In this document: piece after piece, positions 24,355-34,689 of the stretch | Numbering within the stretch: the first letter of the stretch is position 1 | How the letters are laid out: each line of letters opens with the position of its first letter | Assembly: GCA_012932295.1 (NCBI GenBank) | Contig: JAAONU010000022.1 | Coordinates: forward strand, 310,001 to 374,000 | Length of the DNA: 64,000 nt | Reading direction: 5' to 3' | DNA from: Cyclina sinensis | Taxonomy: Eukaryota; Mollusca; Bivalvia; Venerida; Veneridae | The notes under the pieces: model-generated | What the model saw: only the letters and a program-made list of their open reading frames with translations | Databases searched by the model: none | Told to the model about the DNA's origin: nothing | Made by a program: the position numbers and the translations under genes

Positions 24355-25233
24355 CACCGTGTCCAATCGTTACAATTGGGAGGAGGATTTGTAACGCACC
24401 TGCAGTCGTGTATTTCAGGGATTACGAAGGGGTGATGTAAATATTTTCCTCGTTATTTCTTCATTTTTGTCTGTCTGGTTTTTGTTTAATAGTCTAAAAT
24501 GACCTTCAATCAATGTAGATTCTTGCTCCAAAACTGGTTTGTCTCAGAACTTTGCCATTTTCAAGATCATTCAGGAAAACCTAGCGTTGGAAAGAAAAAC
24601 GCTTGCTTTTAGCACGATGTTTATGAAGATTTTTTGACATAAACGTATCAAACAACTTTATATTTTGTTTGGTTTACAAGAATTGCACCGTAAGAATAAA
24701 AATATAAAATAAATCTAGTTATTTGTTATTTGGTCAATTACGGTGAGAAAAGGTACTTGAAAGTTATTGAATCCTTGCTCCGCGTGCGTCACAAAAATAA
24801 CTGCGCCTACGTTACATTTGTGTCGTTAGCAAAAACGATTATATCAGTATTCAATTGGAAACGCAGGGATAAAGTTTAAAATTAAAATCAATTTTTACTA
24901 TGAAATTCTTCTAAACCAAACAAAATATAAAGTTGTTTGATACGTTTATGTCAAAAAATCTTCATAAACATCGTGCTAAAAACAAGCGTTTTTCTTTCTA
25001 ACGCTAGGTTTTCCTGAATGATCTTGAAAATGGCAAAGTTCTGAGACAAACCAGTTTTGGAGCAAGAATCTACATTGATTGAAGGTCATCTTAGACTATT
25101 AAACAAAAACCAGACAGAAACAATGAAGAAATGACGAGTAAAATATTTACATCACCCCTTCCTAAATCCCTGAAATACACGACTGCGGATGCGTTACAAA
25201 TCCTCCTTCCAGCCGTAACGATTGGACACGGTG
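24355..25233. repeat. Foldback unit (about 880 bp) of the CACCGTG family
   Basis: The left arm, 24355 to about 24690, and the right arm, about 24900 to 25233, are near-perfect inverted copies of each other (landmarks 'gacctgcagtcgtgtatttc' versus 'aaatacacgactgcg', and 'ataaacgtatcaaacaactt'). They enclose about 200 bp. The central part carries 'gtgcgtcacaaaaataactg', which also appears inverted at about 22490. The DNA could form a long hairpin. It has no coding content. Confidence 0.8.
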
Positions 25234-25234
25234 T

Positions 25235-25646
25235 TATTAGTCTTATTGGAAAGCCAAGTTTCAGTAAAAGCAAGAATATCAAACTTGGATAATTCGGCAT
25301 GTAGAATATCAACTTTATTAAGTAAACTCTGGACATTGTAGTGAATAACAGATAGATGATGGGATAGTTGGTTCATTTCTTCGGAGTCAGATCCTGACGT
25401 GTCAGAGGAATTTAATGAGTTTTCGGGGCCAGGATTAAGATGTATATCCCCAGATAGGTACAACAAGATAAATATAGTAGCCCGAATATTTCTAAGTGTC
25501 GTGTTCGATAAAAACATATTGTTCATTATTACTGTTACCGTATATTTTGATATTAGTGATTTAGTACGTATGCTTGAAAAATACATAGCTAAAAAACCTG
25601 TGCTATAAACACCAGACAGCCGTACACTACTTAGATTACTATCCAT
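25235..25646 (-). pseudogene. LINE ORF2, N-terminal part with 2A-like motif and start of the endonuclease
   Basis: The ATG at 25646 opens a frame whose residues 67-74 read DIHLNPGP (25448-25425). This is close to the 2A consensus D-V/I-E-x-N-P-G-P, with His in place of Glu, and is preceded by a hydrophobic stretch ending LLYLSG. Residues from about 98 (VIHYNVQSLLNKVD, then FDILAFTETWLS) are the N-terminal strand of an APE-type endonuclease, including the catalytic Glu of the TETW motif. The frame runs into the nested element at 25233. The continuation lies at 22062 and below. Confidence 0.85.
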
Positions 25647-25649
25647 TTG

Positions 25650-26690
25650 GGAGTAGAGTTACGCGCATTATAAAGTAGTATTCAGCTGCCTGGATGGCTG
25701 TATTACAACAGTAATTGACATACAGACCAAATATGCTTCCAAGGACCCATTCACCAATACAACAGAAGAAAAGAATGATAGTAAAAAAGAGATGAAGTAT
25801 CATAAACAGAATATGGTTTGAGGAAGGTTATATCAGACCATATTTCAGATTGGAAGGATTTTAAATGTTATAAATATACCAATATTAAATGATCACACTT
25901 CAAAAGTTTTGTATAAGATATTCTGCAGAACATATGTGTGCTGGCAAATCTCTAGTATTTCAAAGTATTTCTGTAAATTACATATATGTAAAATAGAAGA
26001 GCAAGGAAGATAAATGCTACGTAAAAACATGCGACCTTTGTGTAAAAGAAAAAAAAAAAAACAAACAAACAAAAACAAAAGATTTTCAACATACATAGGT
26101 ATTCAATAGATTTTCTTGAACTCGTTTAACAAGAGGACACAAAATTGCAACTCGTGTCAAATCTATATACATGACACATTAACAAAGATATTTAGCTTAA
26201 CATGATGTCTTAAGAGAATATTAACGCAATGGTCCATTTTATTTTAAATGTGGCACTGATTTTTCTTTTCTTTTTTTTTCTAAAGCAAGGGAGAAAACTA
26301 TAAGTGAGAACTATGAATGTAATTCAAATACACACAATATGATATTGGACCATTACGTAGGCTAGGCTGAATAGATATGAAAAATACATTTTAAATTTAT
26401 TCTAGTCCAGAATGATTATAAGTATAGCAGTTATAAGGATATATTGAAAACGTCAAATTTATATTACTCTGCATTACGCACTTGTCTATAGCCACTAAGA
26501 TTACATGACCTGAAAGGCTTGCTACGCTGTTGTAATTAAATACAATGGGTGAAAGAATAAAACATTTTCACGGGATCACGAGTTCAATATATACTAAACA
26601 TCAAAAAAGCAGGTAATGGTTCTATTAGCAAAAATAACTAGTATACTTCACGAGAAAGATAAAGCAGCATATCTGGTTACTGCAGAAGAG
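25650..26690. other. Inter-ORF region of the LINE
   Basis: About 1 kb between ORF1 and ORF2 has no open frame. LINEs of this type usually have adjacent or overlapping ORFs, so this length is unusual. It could be another decayed insertion, but I see no terminal repeats or target duplication. It contains an A run at 26047-26060 and a T-rich run at 26265-26281. Confidence 0.45.
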
Positions 26691-27611
26691 TCATTCAGAC
26701 AGTTCGGCATGTGCGAATTTGTCTAGGTCGGCAACACAGTTTATACGGTGGCGTGTTTCGTCGTTGTCAGACACAAAGATCTTACCATCCAAAGAATATG
26801 CAGCAGTCAGTTTCTTACTTTTCACGAGCAATCGAGCTTGATACAGGAGGTTGTTTCTTGAGGCTGTCAAATCTTCATTTATGAAGACGTTCTCATAATT
26901 TGGTTCAGTGCAGTTTCTAAGAGCGGATTTATTTGAAACAAATGCTCTCCTGGCTCTGTAGGTTGAGAATTTAACAATTATGTCCTTGGTTTTCTTTTTG
27001 CCTACTCTGTGTGAGCGGTCGATATCGCTAAGAAGGATTTTAGTTTTCATAATTTTGGCAAGGTCAAGGACGATAGCATCGGTTGATTCACCCTTCTGAA
27101 ATGGAACACCTGTCACACGCAAGCAGTTTCTTCGACTGTATTGCTCAAGTTCCTCATTTGTTGCCTCACAGTTTATTACTTTCTGCTCAAGCATTTCACA
27201 TTTAGCAGACAAGATTGCATTGTCGGCCTTGAGTGAGGATATTTGAGAGTCATAGGTTTGTTTCACAGCGTCAACAGCTACTTTGACAGCGTCATCGATA
27301 ATACCTTTGATATCAGGAACCTTTATGTTTACAATGCTAACAATTTCAGGTAACATTAAAGCTTTAAGTTCGTGCGCAATTCTAAGGACGTCATCGGAGT
27401 GCATAGGTGCAAAGATATAGTGTACAGGAATTTCGTCAGACCTAATGCAAGATGAAATTTGTGGACTTGATGATTCAGTTTCTATCGACTCATTGGCACT
27501 ACATACTTTTTTCTCAGGGTTATCAGATCCTGCATTGAGAGGAGACACCATGTCTCTACTGCGTTTGGAATCCTTAAGAGGGGTAGACGTTGCCGTATTC
27601 AAAGTTTCCAT
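26691..27611 (-). CDS. LINE ORF1 protein (coiled coil plus RRM-like, L1-ORF1 type)
   Basis: An intact 306-residue frame starts at the ATG at 27611. The N-terminus (1-70) is low-complexity and basic/acidic. A heptad-like segment (about 125-160: ADNAILSAKCEMLEQKV, then ATNEELEQYS) looks like a coiled coil. It is followed by the L1-ORF1 RRM-type signature QYSRRNCLRVTGVP (about 158-171), DRSHRVGKK, and a C-terminal module with VFINEDLT and a NLLYQAR helix. Such proteins trimerise and bind the element RNA as a chaperone. No frame damage is seen, in contrast to ORF2. Confidence 0.85.
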   Translation of the reverse strand: METLNTATSTPLKDSKRSRDMVSPLNAGSDNPEKKVCSANESIETESSSPQISSCIRSDEIPVHYIFAPMHSDDVLRIAHELKALMLPEIVSIVNIKVPDIKGIIDDAVKVAVDAVKQTYDSQISSLKADNAILSAKCEMLEQKVINCEATNEELEQYSRRNCLRVTGVPFQKGESTDAIVLDLAKIMKTKILLSDIDRSHRVGKKKTKDIIVKFSTYRARRAFVSNKSALRNCTEPNYENVFINEDLTASRNNLLYQARLLVKSKKLTAAYSLDGKIFVSDNDETRHRINCVADLDKFAHAELSE

Positions 27612-27661
27612 GGCGTAATATTAATGGTGTGCAGTATACTTTATGTGATCAGATAACGGGA

Positions 27662-28830
27662 CAGTTAACTGGACAGTTAACTGGACAAATATATTGTCTG
27701 TGGATTAGTTTCTCAAAAACAGGTCACCAATGTCAACAAAAATGTCACTTCGATTATTCGATTTATACAATTTATAGAAGTGCAAGAACCATTGCAAATC
27801 CACTGAAGAATAGCTCCAAATTTTACATACCAATGAAATAAGTCCTGATACAACAATCCTCAAACTTTCAAGAACGAAAACACTTTAGAACATTTTCAAA
27901 ACTCCAGTTTTACATCTCAGTAAAAATGTTCGACTGTCCACCATTAATCACGTGATATACGGAACATTAGAAAAGGTATTTCGCAATAAAATACGTTTTC
28001 TGTCAACGGGGAAGTGAGGTATCAAAGATAAAGTGTAAGAATTGTTTTCAAACATCGCAAAGAAATTCAGTATCGTCATTGTGTTTGGTCATTTTTAAAT
28101 CACTAATACTCACACAAATAATGTTAACACTGTCAGTAATTTTCGATTTTTTAACTTGAAACTTAAAAAGTACCATCTCATAAAATTATATTTATTTTAC
28201 ATGAAAATAAGACTATTATTATATGTGAAATCATGAAAAACTTACCAGCATAGAGTCTAGAACTTCAAAATGTAATGTAATTACAGTGTTGGGGTCACGT
28301 TCTGAATGAAAAGGAATTTTATATTTGCTCCATATGGTGGCGGCATTTTACAATGAAAATGGAAAGGTAATCTAAGAAATAACGGTGTTAATTAGCTCTA
28401 GATTCATCAGATGTGCAGACGACATTTTGTAAAACATATATATATTTTACAAATAATGATATCTTTTCCGTCGACATTTTTTTCGAAAATTAACGATGAA
28501 AGTTTGGAAAGGTAATGGACAATTCAAAGAAAGCCGGAGTGCTGGTCAATTGTAAAAAAAATAAACGAATCTTAATAAACAATTTGATAAGATGTCCAAA
28601 CATCATCCTGTACATTTATTACAGTTTGAAGACACGTCTTCTTACCAAGCGATGTCAAAATATATTCTATCAAAGATATGACGTGGTATCTCTGTCTAGA
28701 CCGATAGCTGGATAGAAAATCCCATTAGTATATTAGTATAAGGAAAATAGATGGATTTAAAAATTCAAAAGAAATTTTAGAGTTTACATCAATCTCACAG
28801 AGCTTTATAAGTAAACAGATCTATAAATGA
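27662..28830. other. Probable LINE 5' region and unassigned sequence
   Basis: A short direct repeat (GGACAGTTAACT, twice, near 27660-27685) lies just upstream of ORF1. No further repeat boundary or coding segment is recognised. The 5' end of the LINE may be anywhere to about 28500. Confidence 0.35.
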
Positions 28831-28832
28831 AA

Positions 28833-30140
28833 CAAGAGGACCATAATGGCCCTAAATCGCTCACCTAAGTCTCATTGCTCATGTTACAAGTATCGTTATT
28901 GGTTGTTCTGGGTGTTCGTTGTTCGCGAGTTTGAATAAGTTTGAAGGCTCTGGGTGTAATAGTACTCAAATGTTTGAGCAGAAATAGTTTTACTCTCCAG
29001 GACCCAGTGAATTTGACCTACAGACCTCAAAAACAATAAGGTTCTTCTAATATAATTACCCTATGAAGTTTGAAGGTTCTGGGTGTAATGGTAAACCAGT
29101 TACTGAGAAGAAATAGTTATCACTCTGCAGGTCCCCGTGACCTTGACTTTTGACCTACTGACCCAAAAATGATAGGGTTCTTTTACTGAGTAAAGACAAT
29201 CATCCTATGAAGTTTGAAGGCTCTGGGTAAAATGGTACTCTTGTAACTGAGCAGAAACATTTTTCACTCTAGAGGTCCCTGTGAACTTAACCTTTGACCT
29301 ATGGACCCTAAAAGCAATAGGGTTCTTCTAATTCAATTATCCTATAAAGTTTGAAGGCTCTAGGTGTAATGGTACTACAGTTACTCTGCAGAAATACTTT
29401 TCACTCTACATGTCTCTGTGACCCTGACCTTTGACATACTAGCCCCAAAAACAATAATTATATATCTTTTATTTAGTAAAAACAATCATCCTATGAAGTT
29501 TGAAGGCTCTGGGTGAAAGGGTACTCCTGTTATTGAGTGGGAACGGTTTTCACTCTAGAGGTCCCTCTGACCTTGACCTTTGACCTACTGACCAAAAACA
29601 AAAGTTTTTTTTCTACTCAATAAGGGTAATAACCCTGTGAAGTTTGAAGGCTTTGGGTCAACTGGTACTCAAGTTATTGAAAGGAAACGAAGTGTGACAG
29701 ACAAACAGACACCCATGGACAGGGCAAAAACAATATGTCTCTATCAGAAGTGCGGGTTTGGAGAGGGGGAGACATAACAATGAACAATTGAAGGTCTAGC
29801 CCTTGGTGTTTCAGAGCAGCAGATTTTTTAAGTTTGCCCTATATAAGTCCTTGTGTAAAATCAAATGACCCCCTGTGTGGGCCAGTTTTGACCCCAGGGT
29901 GATGGTTTGAACAAACTTGGTAAAGGTCTACCAAACAATGCTGCACACCAAATATCTATACTCTAGTCCTTGTGGTTTCTGACAAAAAGATTTTTAAGTT
30001 TTCCCTGTATAAATCTATGTAAAATCAACTGACCCCTGGGGTGAGGTCAATTTTGACTGAAAAGTTGACGATGGACGGACGGACGGACGACAGACAAAGA
30101 CTGATCAGAAAAGCTCACCCTTTGTGCTCAGGTGAGCTAA
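28833..30140 (-). repeat. Hairpin-ended interspersed repeat (AGCTCACC family), minus orientation
   Basis: The left edge is 'acaagaggaccataatggcc' and the right edge is 'ttgtgctcaggtgagct', the inverse of the plus-oriented copies. The body is about eight diverged copies of a roughly 135-bp unit ('atcctatgaagtttgaaggc', 'ctgggtgtaatggtactc', 'gtgaccttgacctttgacc'). It ends with an ACGGACGGACGGACG run at 30069-30087. It has no coding content. Confidence 0.75.
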
Positions 30141-30483
30141 GAAAAGGGCTACAGGGTATGATGAAATGTCAGTAAATATGTAAAAAATATCTACACTGGT
30201 TATTACTTAGACTGGTTTCAGACCCAGCTATTAATCCTATTCCTTAGTAGGAAGGTTAGCTAAATGACTATTTAGTCCCTGTCTAACTACAGATTTATCT
30301 TTTCTTGGCAGGAATTGCAGCAGAGGTTATGATAATATGAGATTATGAGGTTATATACGATTGCCAGCAGAGGAAAAATGTTGCTATTAGAGATGTAAAA
30401 ACATCTAAAATATCAATGCAATATTATAAAAAAAAAGAAAACGACCATATAGCCTGCAGCCAGGCTAGTTATTACTGAACCCC

Positions 30484-30735
30484 TAAAAATCCGTGAAACT
30501 GCATTGTCAAAGGTCTTTGAGAGAGCCATATATCAACAGCTTTTCATGATCTTATTAAGTACCACAAAATTAATACATGTATATATTTTAGGTATACAAA
30601 TACAGTAGAAATTCCTCAGCCAAGAACGGTGAGGTATGGTAAAGAAGACTTAGATATAAAGGTGCAATTCTGTGGAACTCCTTACCAGATTCTTTTAGGC
30701 AAACACCTTCTTTTATTCAGTTAATACCATTGATA
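30484..30735 (+). pseudogene. Degraded LINE ORF2 remnant
   Basis: Plus-strand fragments read ALSKVFERAIYQQL (a reverse transcriptase block, 30507-30548 region). After a gap and frame change they read RTVRYG, and then AILWNSLPDSFRQTPSF (a typical LINE ORF2 C-terminal segment, 30664-30715). The two pieces are too close together, so most of the reverse transcriptase has been deleted. It is unrelated in orientation to the LINE at 18610-27660. Confidence 0.6.
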
Positions 30736-30739
30736 AGAG

Positions 30740-31500
30740 TTAACTCATGAAAAGTGAAAAAAATCTCATGTTCAGCATGTGATAAAACTGAAGTCTGAGG
30801 AATTGTTCCAGTGAGCATGCAGACGCATACCTTAAATTATTCAATTATTGCATGAACTTTTTTTATTTAAGTTGCTAGTTTTTTCAGTTCTGTTGTTTTG
30901 CCTTTCTTTTGTTATCCGAGTTCAGTTTAATAAACTTCTACGTTTTGTTATTTGCCTATGTTTACTAGTTTTCCGAACACCTTAGCTACTGGTACCATGC
31001 CTCAGAATATTATTTAAGACAATCTGCACACATTTTGGTAACTAGGCCAGTACTGTTATTTTTCTGTTCAGTTTTTTATGTTAAAACATTAATTATTTCC
31101 CACCTTTTTATCGTTATCAAAGTTTTTTAATCTTAACATCTTATTACATATTTTATCTACTGGTACCATGCATATTATTTAAGTAAGTCTGCACACACAC
31201 ATTTTAGTAACTATGCCAGTACTGTTATTTTTCTGTTTAGTTGTTGATGTTAAAACAGGATTTTTTAAATCCGACATTGTAAACTTTACAAAATTGCAGT
31301 TAATGATCCAAAAATAAAATATGTTTTAACGAGTATTGAAGACAGGGACTCGTGAATTGCTCCCCCCCCCACCCCCGCCTCGCACCCCCACTCCAAAAGA
31401 AAAAAAAGAACTATATGTATACATCATTCACCCATGTTGATCACTCTTCATTGACATCATTCATTCACGATAGTAAAGTTCTCGATTCTTGATTCAGGTC
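30740..31500. other. Intergenic sequence with an imperfect duplication
   Basis: A segment of about 80 bp ('agctactggtaccatgcctc ... ctgcacacattttggtaact') recurs about 180 bp later ('tctactggtaccatgcatat ... agtaactatgccagtactgt'). A C-rich tract lies at 31362-31392. No gene is seen. Confidence 0.45.
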
Positions 31501-31504
31501 CCGA

Positions 31505-31797
31505 CTAAGTATCTATCTATTTGAGTTTATTTATCGTCGGTACCGGATGCCCATATGACCGACGTCCCCTGCAGAGATTAGTTATTCTATGTTGTGAGGG
31601 GGAAGTGCAAGATAGATACAGAAAGCATCCCATACCAGAGACACCCCGGTTCTATTCCATGCTCAGTGTACAACACTTATACATGGGACCTCGGTTTAAC
31701 GTCTTATCCGAAAGACAATTAGTGGAGGAGAGAGGGATCGATCTCGCAACCCATGTGTTACCAGTCCAGCGCGTTATCACTTTTGAGCCGTAAGCTA
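31505..31797 (+). repeat. SINE-like interspersed repeat
   Basis: A 90-codon open frame here (31521-31793) looks like a by-product of a repeat. The segment 'tttatttatcgtcggtaccg ... agagattagttattctatg ... ggggaagtgcaagata' recurs inverted at 33490-33605 and 61690-61800. The right end, read on the minus strand, is tRNA-like ('gataacgcgctggactgg', then 'gagatcgatccc'), which suggests a tRNA-headed SINE. Confidence 0.6.
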
Positions 31798-31799
31798 TG

Positions 31800-33150
31800 T
31801 TATACTGATTTTTTTCTTTAAAAATACAGCGAGCAATTAAAGCAGAAATGCTATATTATGTATCAAATAAAAACAAGTGAATACTGAATTTCTGTTGGAA
31901 ATTATGATAAAAAAATTGTTCAGTTCCCGCTCTAACATTAAAAAAAGAACAATATTGCAGATATTATGCTTATGTAGATGGTGAAAATGAATACGATGGA
32001 AGGCAAAAGACTGGAAGATCAAGTTCTTACAGAATGAAAGAAATGTTATAGACATCATTTACTACAGCTGTAATTTGAATTACATTTTTATTACGATAGC
32101 CTCATCATCATCCCACTTTTACACATAGTTTGTTTTCACGTTTGACGTAATGTAATTATTATCATTATTTTTATTCTATTTTTATAAAAGACTTGACAGA
32201 TAGTTATGAAAGTCCTTTATAACCCAAAGGAAAACACTGTTAAATCAAGTGACGAGTCAATAGTTTTCAACAAAAAATAAAAATTAAAAAAAACACTGAA
32301 ATCTTAATTGGAGAAAATCTTAATAAGAAATGATTAGTGACATCATAAAATCACAATGTCTGCTTTAATAGAAGAAAGGGTTTACTGAAAAAAATGAATG
32401 CGATTTTAGTTAATCAGGATGCAGATATACTTACAAGTTTCAAACATTCTTAAGCACACTTTGCATAAAAACTTTTCATTTCTGGTATAATTTTGTAAAT
32501 AATTTACCATTTTGTAGAAAACGGCATGCTCTATTCTCTGTTGCAAGACGCAAATTTTCCCTTCAAGTTTAAAAGGTAATATAGATTTTTTAGATTATAC
32601 GCAAAAAGATGCTTTTCGCGATTTGGTATTTTAGGTCTTTGGTACTAATTATTATTGTTGTTGTTGTTGTTGCTCTTTTTGTTGTCCACCAACAAGGGAA
32701 ATAATCTCTGCCCTGAAGTGACGGTAGAATCTATGGACGTGTTTAAAGGGCGGGATTTAACATGACTTATTTTCACTACCTTGACCTCTGAAATAACTGG
32801 GATTGTGGAACAAAAAGCAGACATTTCTCGGTATATAATACAGTTTCTTTGGTAGATCAAATTAGTAAATAAGAACTGAATACTTTGCATTATATTTCCA
32901 GCTGTTATAACTGGTTAAACTGTCAGATTGGTGCGATCTGTTAATGATTCTGATTGCAACATGGGTTTTCGCTACCTTCGTCTTTGAATCAAAGTTTGAT
33001 TCAAGCTAATCAGCCGGAAAAAGAAATGATCTCTTAGCAGTAAGACGGATCAGTGCAAAAATATTCACTTCATACATGTACGGCTTATGTTAAGTTCGGA
33101 AAATATTAACTTCAAGTTCGGTAAATTGATAATAAAGTGTTTTCTTTGGT
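31800..33150. other. Intergenic sequence
   Basis: This is AT-rich DNA without a recognised gene. A TTG/ATTGTTG microsatellite lies at 32650-32674. The patch 32690-32830 ('agggaaataatctctgccct') is a common short motif in such repeats. Nothing else is supported. Confidence 0.45.
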
Positions 33151-33489
33151 TTCCAGACGTTTCACCCGTAAGACTTTTCCTCACCAAGACATTTCACCAC
33201 CAAGACTTTTCCTCCCAAGACTTTTTCCCTCCAAGTTTTTTATTGTATAAGACATTTCACCCCCAAAATATAAAAAGTACTCAGATGGTGATTTTTTTTT
33301 TATATATTTTCTTGTTTATTTTTAAAGTTATTTGAGTTCAGAAATTGATAATCAAAAAATTTTTTTCAAAGAGACCATCATGAAAGGGATTAAAATAATT
33401 CATAATAACTGAAAACAGGATTGTATTAATGACAAATAGTTTCATTGTTTATGTTCTCACCTTTTAATACAGAAGCACCACCTTCTTTG

Positions 33490-33605
33490 ATGTTTTAATT
33501 TTCAAAGACATCTTGCACTATCCCCACAGCATAAAATAACTAATCTCTTCAGGGGCATCGGTAAATGGACAACCGGTACCGATGATAAATAAGCTCAGAA
33601 TTAGC
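33490..33605 (-). repeat. SINE-like repeat fragment (same family as 31505-31797)
   Basis: On the minus strand it reads 'gagcttatttatcatcggta', then 'gcccctgaagagattagtt' and 'gtggggatagtgcaagatg'. These match the left half of the copy at 31505-31797. Confidence 0.6.
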
Positions 33606-34689
33606 GCTGACCACGATCGCGGAGGAAGCACAAAATGTGTACATATCGCGGGAGCTGTACTGTACCGATGATAAATAAGCTCTGATATTCATTTACAAAT
33701 TTATTGTTGTATTATATCACTTTTTCTTTAAAATTAAGATAATGCTTTTTAAAACCTTAACTTTTTTTAAATCAGTTCAACAGTGATTCAGATTAACATT
33801 TGAGACTTGGTAGCCAGCTGGGCTACCAGCCTAAAAGTTTGGTAGCCCAGCTTCAAACTTGGTCACCCAGGTGCTAATGATGAAAAGGATGATAACTATC
33901 CCAATAATGTCTGAAACAGGAGATCCAAACCTATAACCTCAACTTAAACACAAAGCTATAACAAAATTATCACTTCAAACCAAATTATTGTTTGTATAGA
34001 CTGCAGAAAAAAATAACATTTTATAAATTAACATTTTCTACTGATGACGATGTCAATCTATTGTGAAACACATCAAATTGTCAAACACTGTGTCTTCCTA
34101 AAATTTGCTCTCTATCTCTATTATTTGATACATTTAGTTCCAGAGACACAGATAGCAGAGATGAGCAGCTCCCTATGGAACCATTATGGTATAATTTATC
34201 ACACGTCAGTTGAATTACCAGAAACGGCTTGTTTTATAACAGATTAAACTTAAAAACAATTCATGCCACATTCATAAACTTTACTTTTTCAGACAGTCTA
34301 AAATGTCTTTTACAGCTGTAGTAATATTCTATTTTACTACTACTTCTATTTTGATTCTAATGTTATAAAAAAACAGGTACAATCAACCAACTAACATCTC
34401 TTGAAAACATATTTTCTTTGTCCTAATGTAGAATGGGCATGTTTTACATTATGAGTGTTATACTGTTTCACTGAAACTGTTTTAAATATGAAAGTATTTT
34501 TATTTCTAGCTATAATTTAATGTTTAAACTTTTAGAAAGTGTATTTTTAAAATCGGCATGACTTGTTGTCATATAGTTATAGGATGCTTAACTTAGTGTC
34601 ATGTGATGTTTTACCATTCATAACAATTGTAACAACCCAGCCTTTTCCGACAACTTCATAAAATATGACTTCCTGGAGTCTCCAAAGTG

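Larger units (their letters stand above)
22063..25233. mobile_element. Long inverted-repeat element nested in the LINE, 5-bp target duplication
   Basis: The insertion begins CACCGTGTCCAATCGTTAC and ends with its reverse complement. It is flanked by TTATT on both sides (22058-22062 and 25234-25238). Removing it with one TTATT restores the LINE reading frame exactly. The outer inverted repeats are long: 22063 to about 22580 matches 25233 back to about 24712. A second left arm starts at 24355, so 24355-25233 alone is a roughly 880-bp foldback unit of the same family. CAC-starting termini plus a 5-bp duplication recall Transib/RAG-like transposons, but the AT-only duplication is not typical and no transposase is present. 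The central 1.8 kb (22580-24354) has no recognised gene and contains one SINE. Confidence 0.75.
18610..27660 (-). mobile_element. Two-ORF non-LTR retrotransposon (LINE), split by a nested element
   Basis: Reading leftward on the minus strand there is an ORF1 (27611-26691), an inter-ORF region of about 1 kb, an ORF2 with APE-type endonuclease and reverse transcriptase (25646 to 19053, interrupted), and a 3' UTR. The 3' UTR includes a GA/CT microsatellite and ends in an AATAAA-rich tail near 18610-18635. A further AATAAA lies at 18725-18720. The order, the L1-type ORF1, the NPGP-like start of ORF2 and the cysteine/histidine-rich C-terminus fit the CR1/L2/I-like side of LINEs. I cannot name the clade. 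The 5' end is uncertain. Without the nested insertion the element would be about 6 kb. Confidence 0.85.

Noticed and set aside
28515..28715. 66-codon frame on the plus strand
   Set aside because: Low-complexity lysine/asparagine composition from AT-rich DNA, with no splice context or recognisable motif.
31521..31793. 90-codon open frame on the plus strand
   Set aside because: The same DNA recurs inverted at 33490-33605 and 61690-61805 and has a tRNA-like end, so it is an interspersed repeat with a chance frame.
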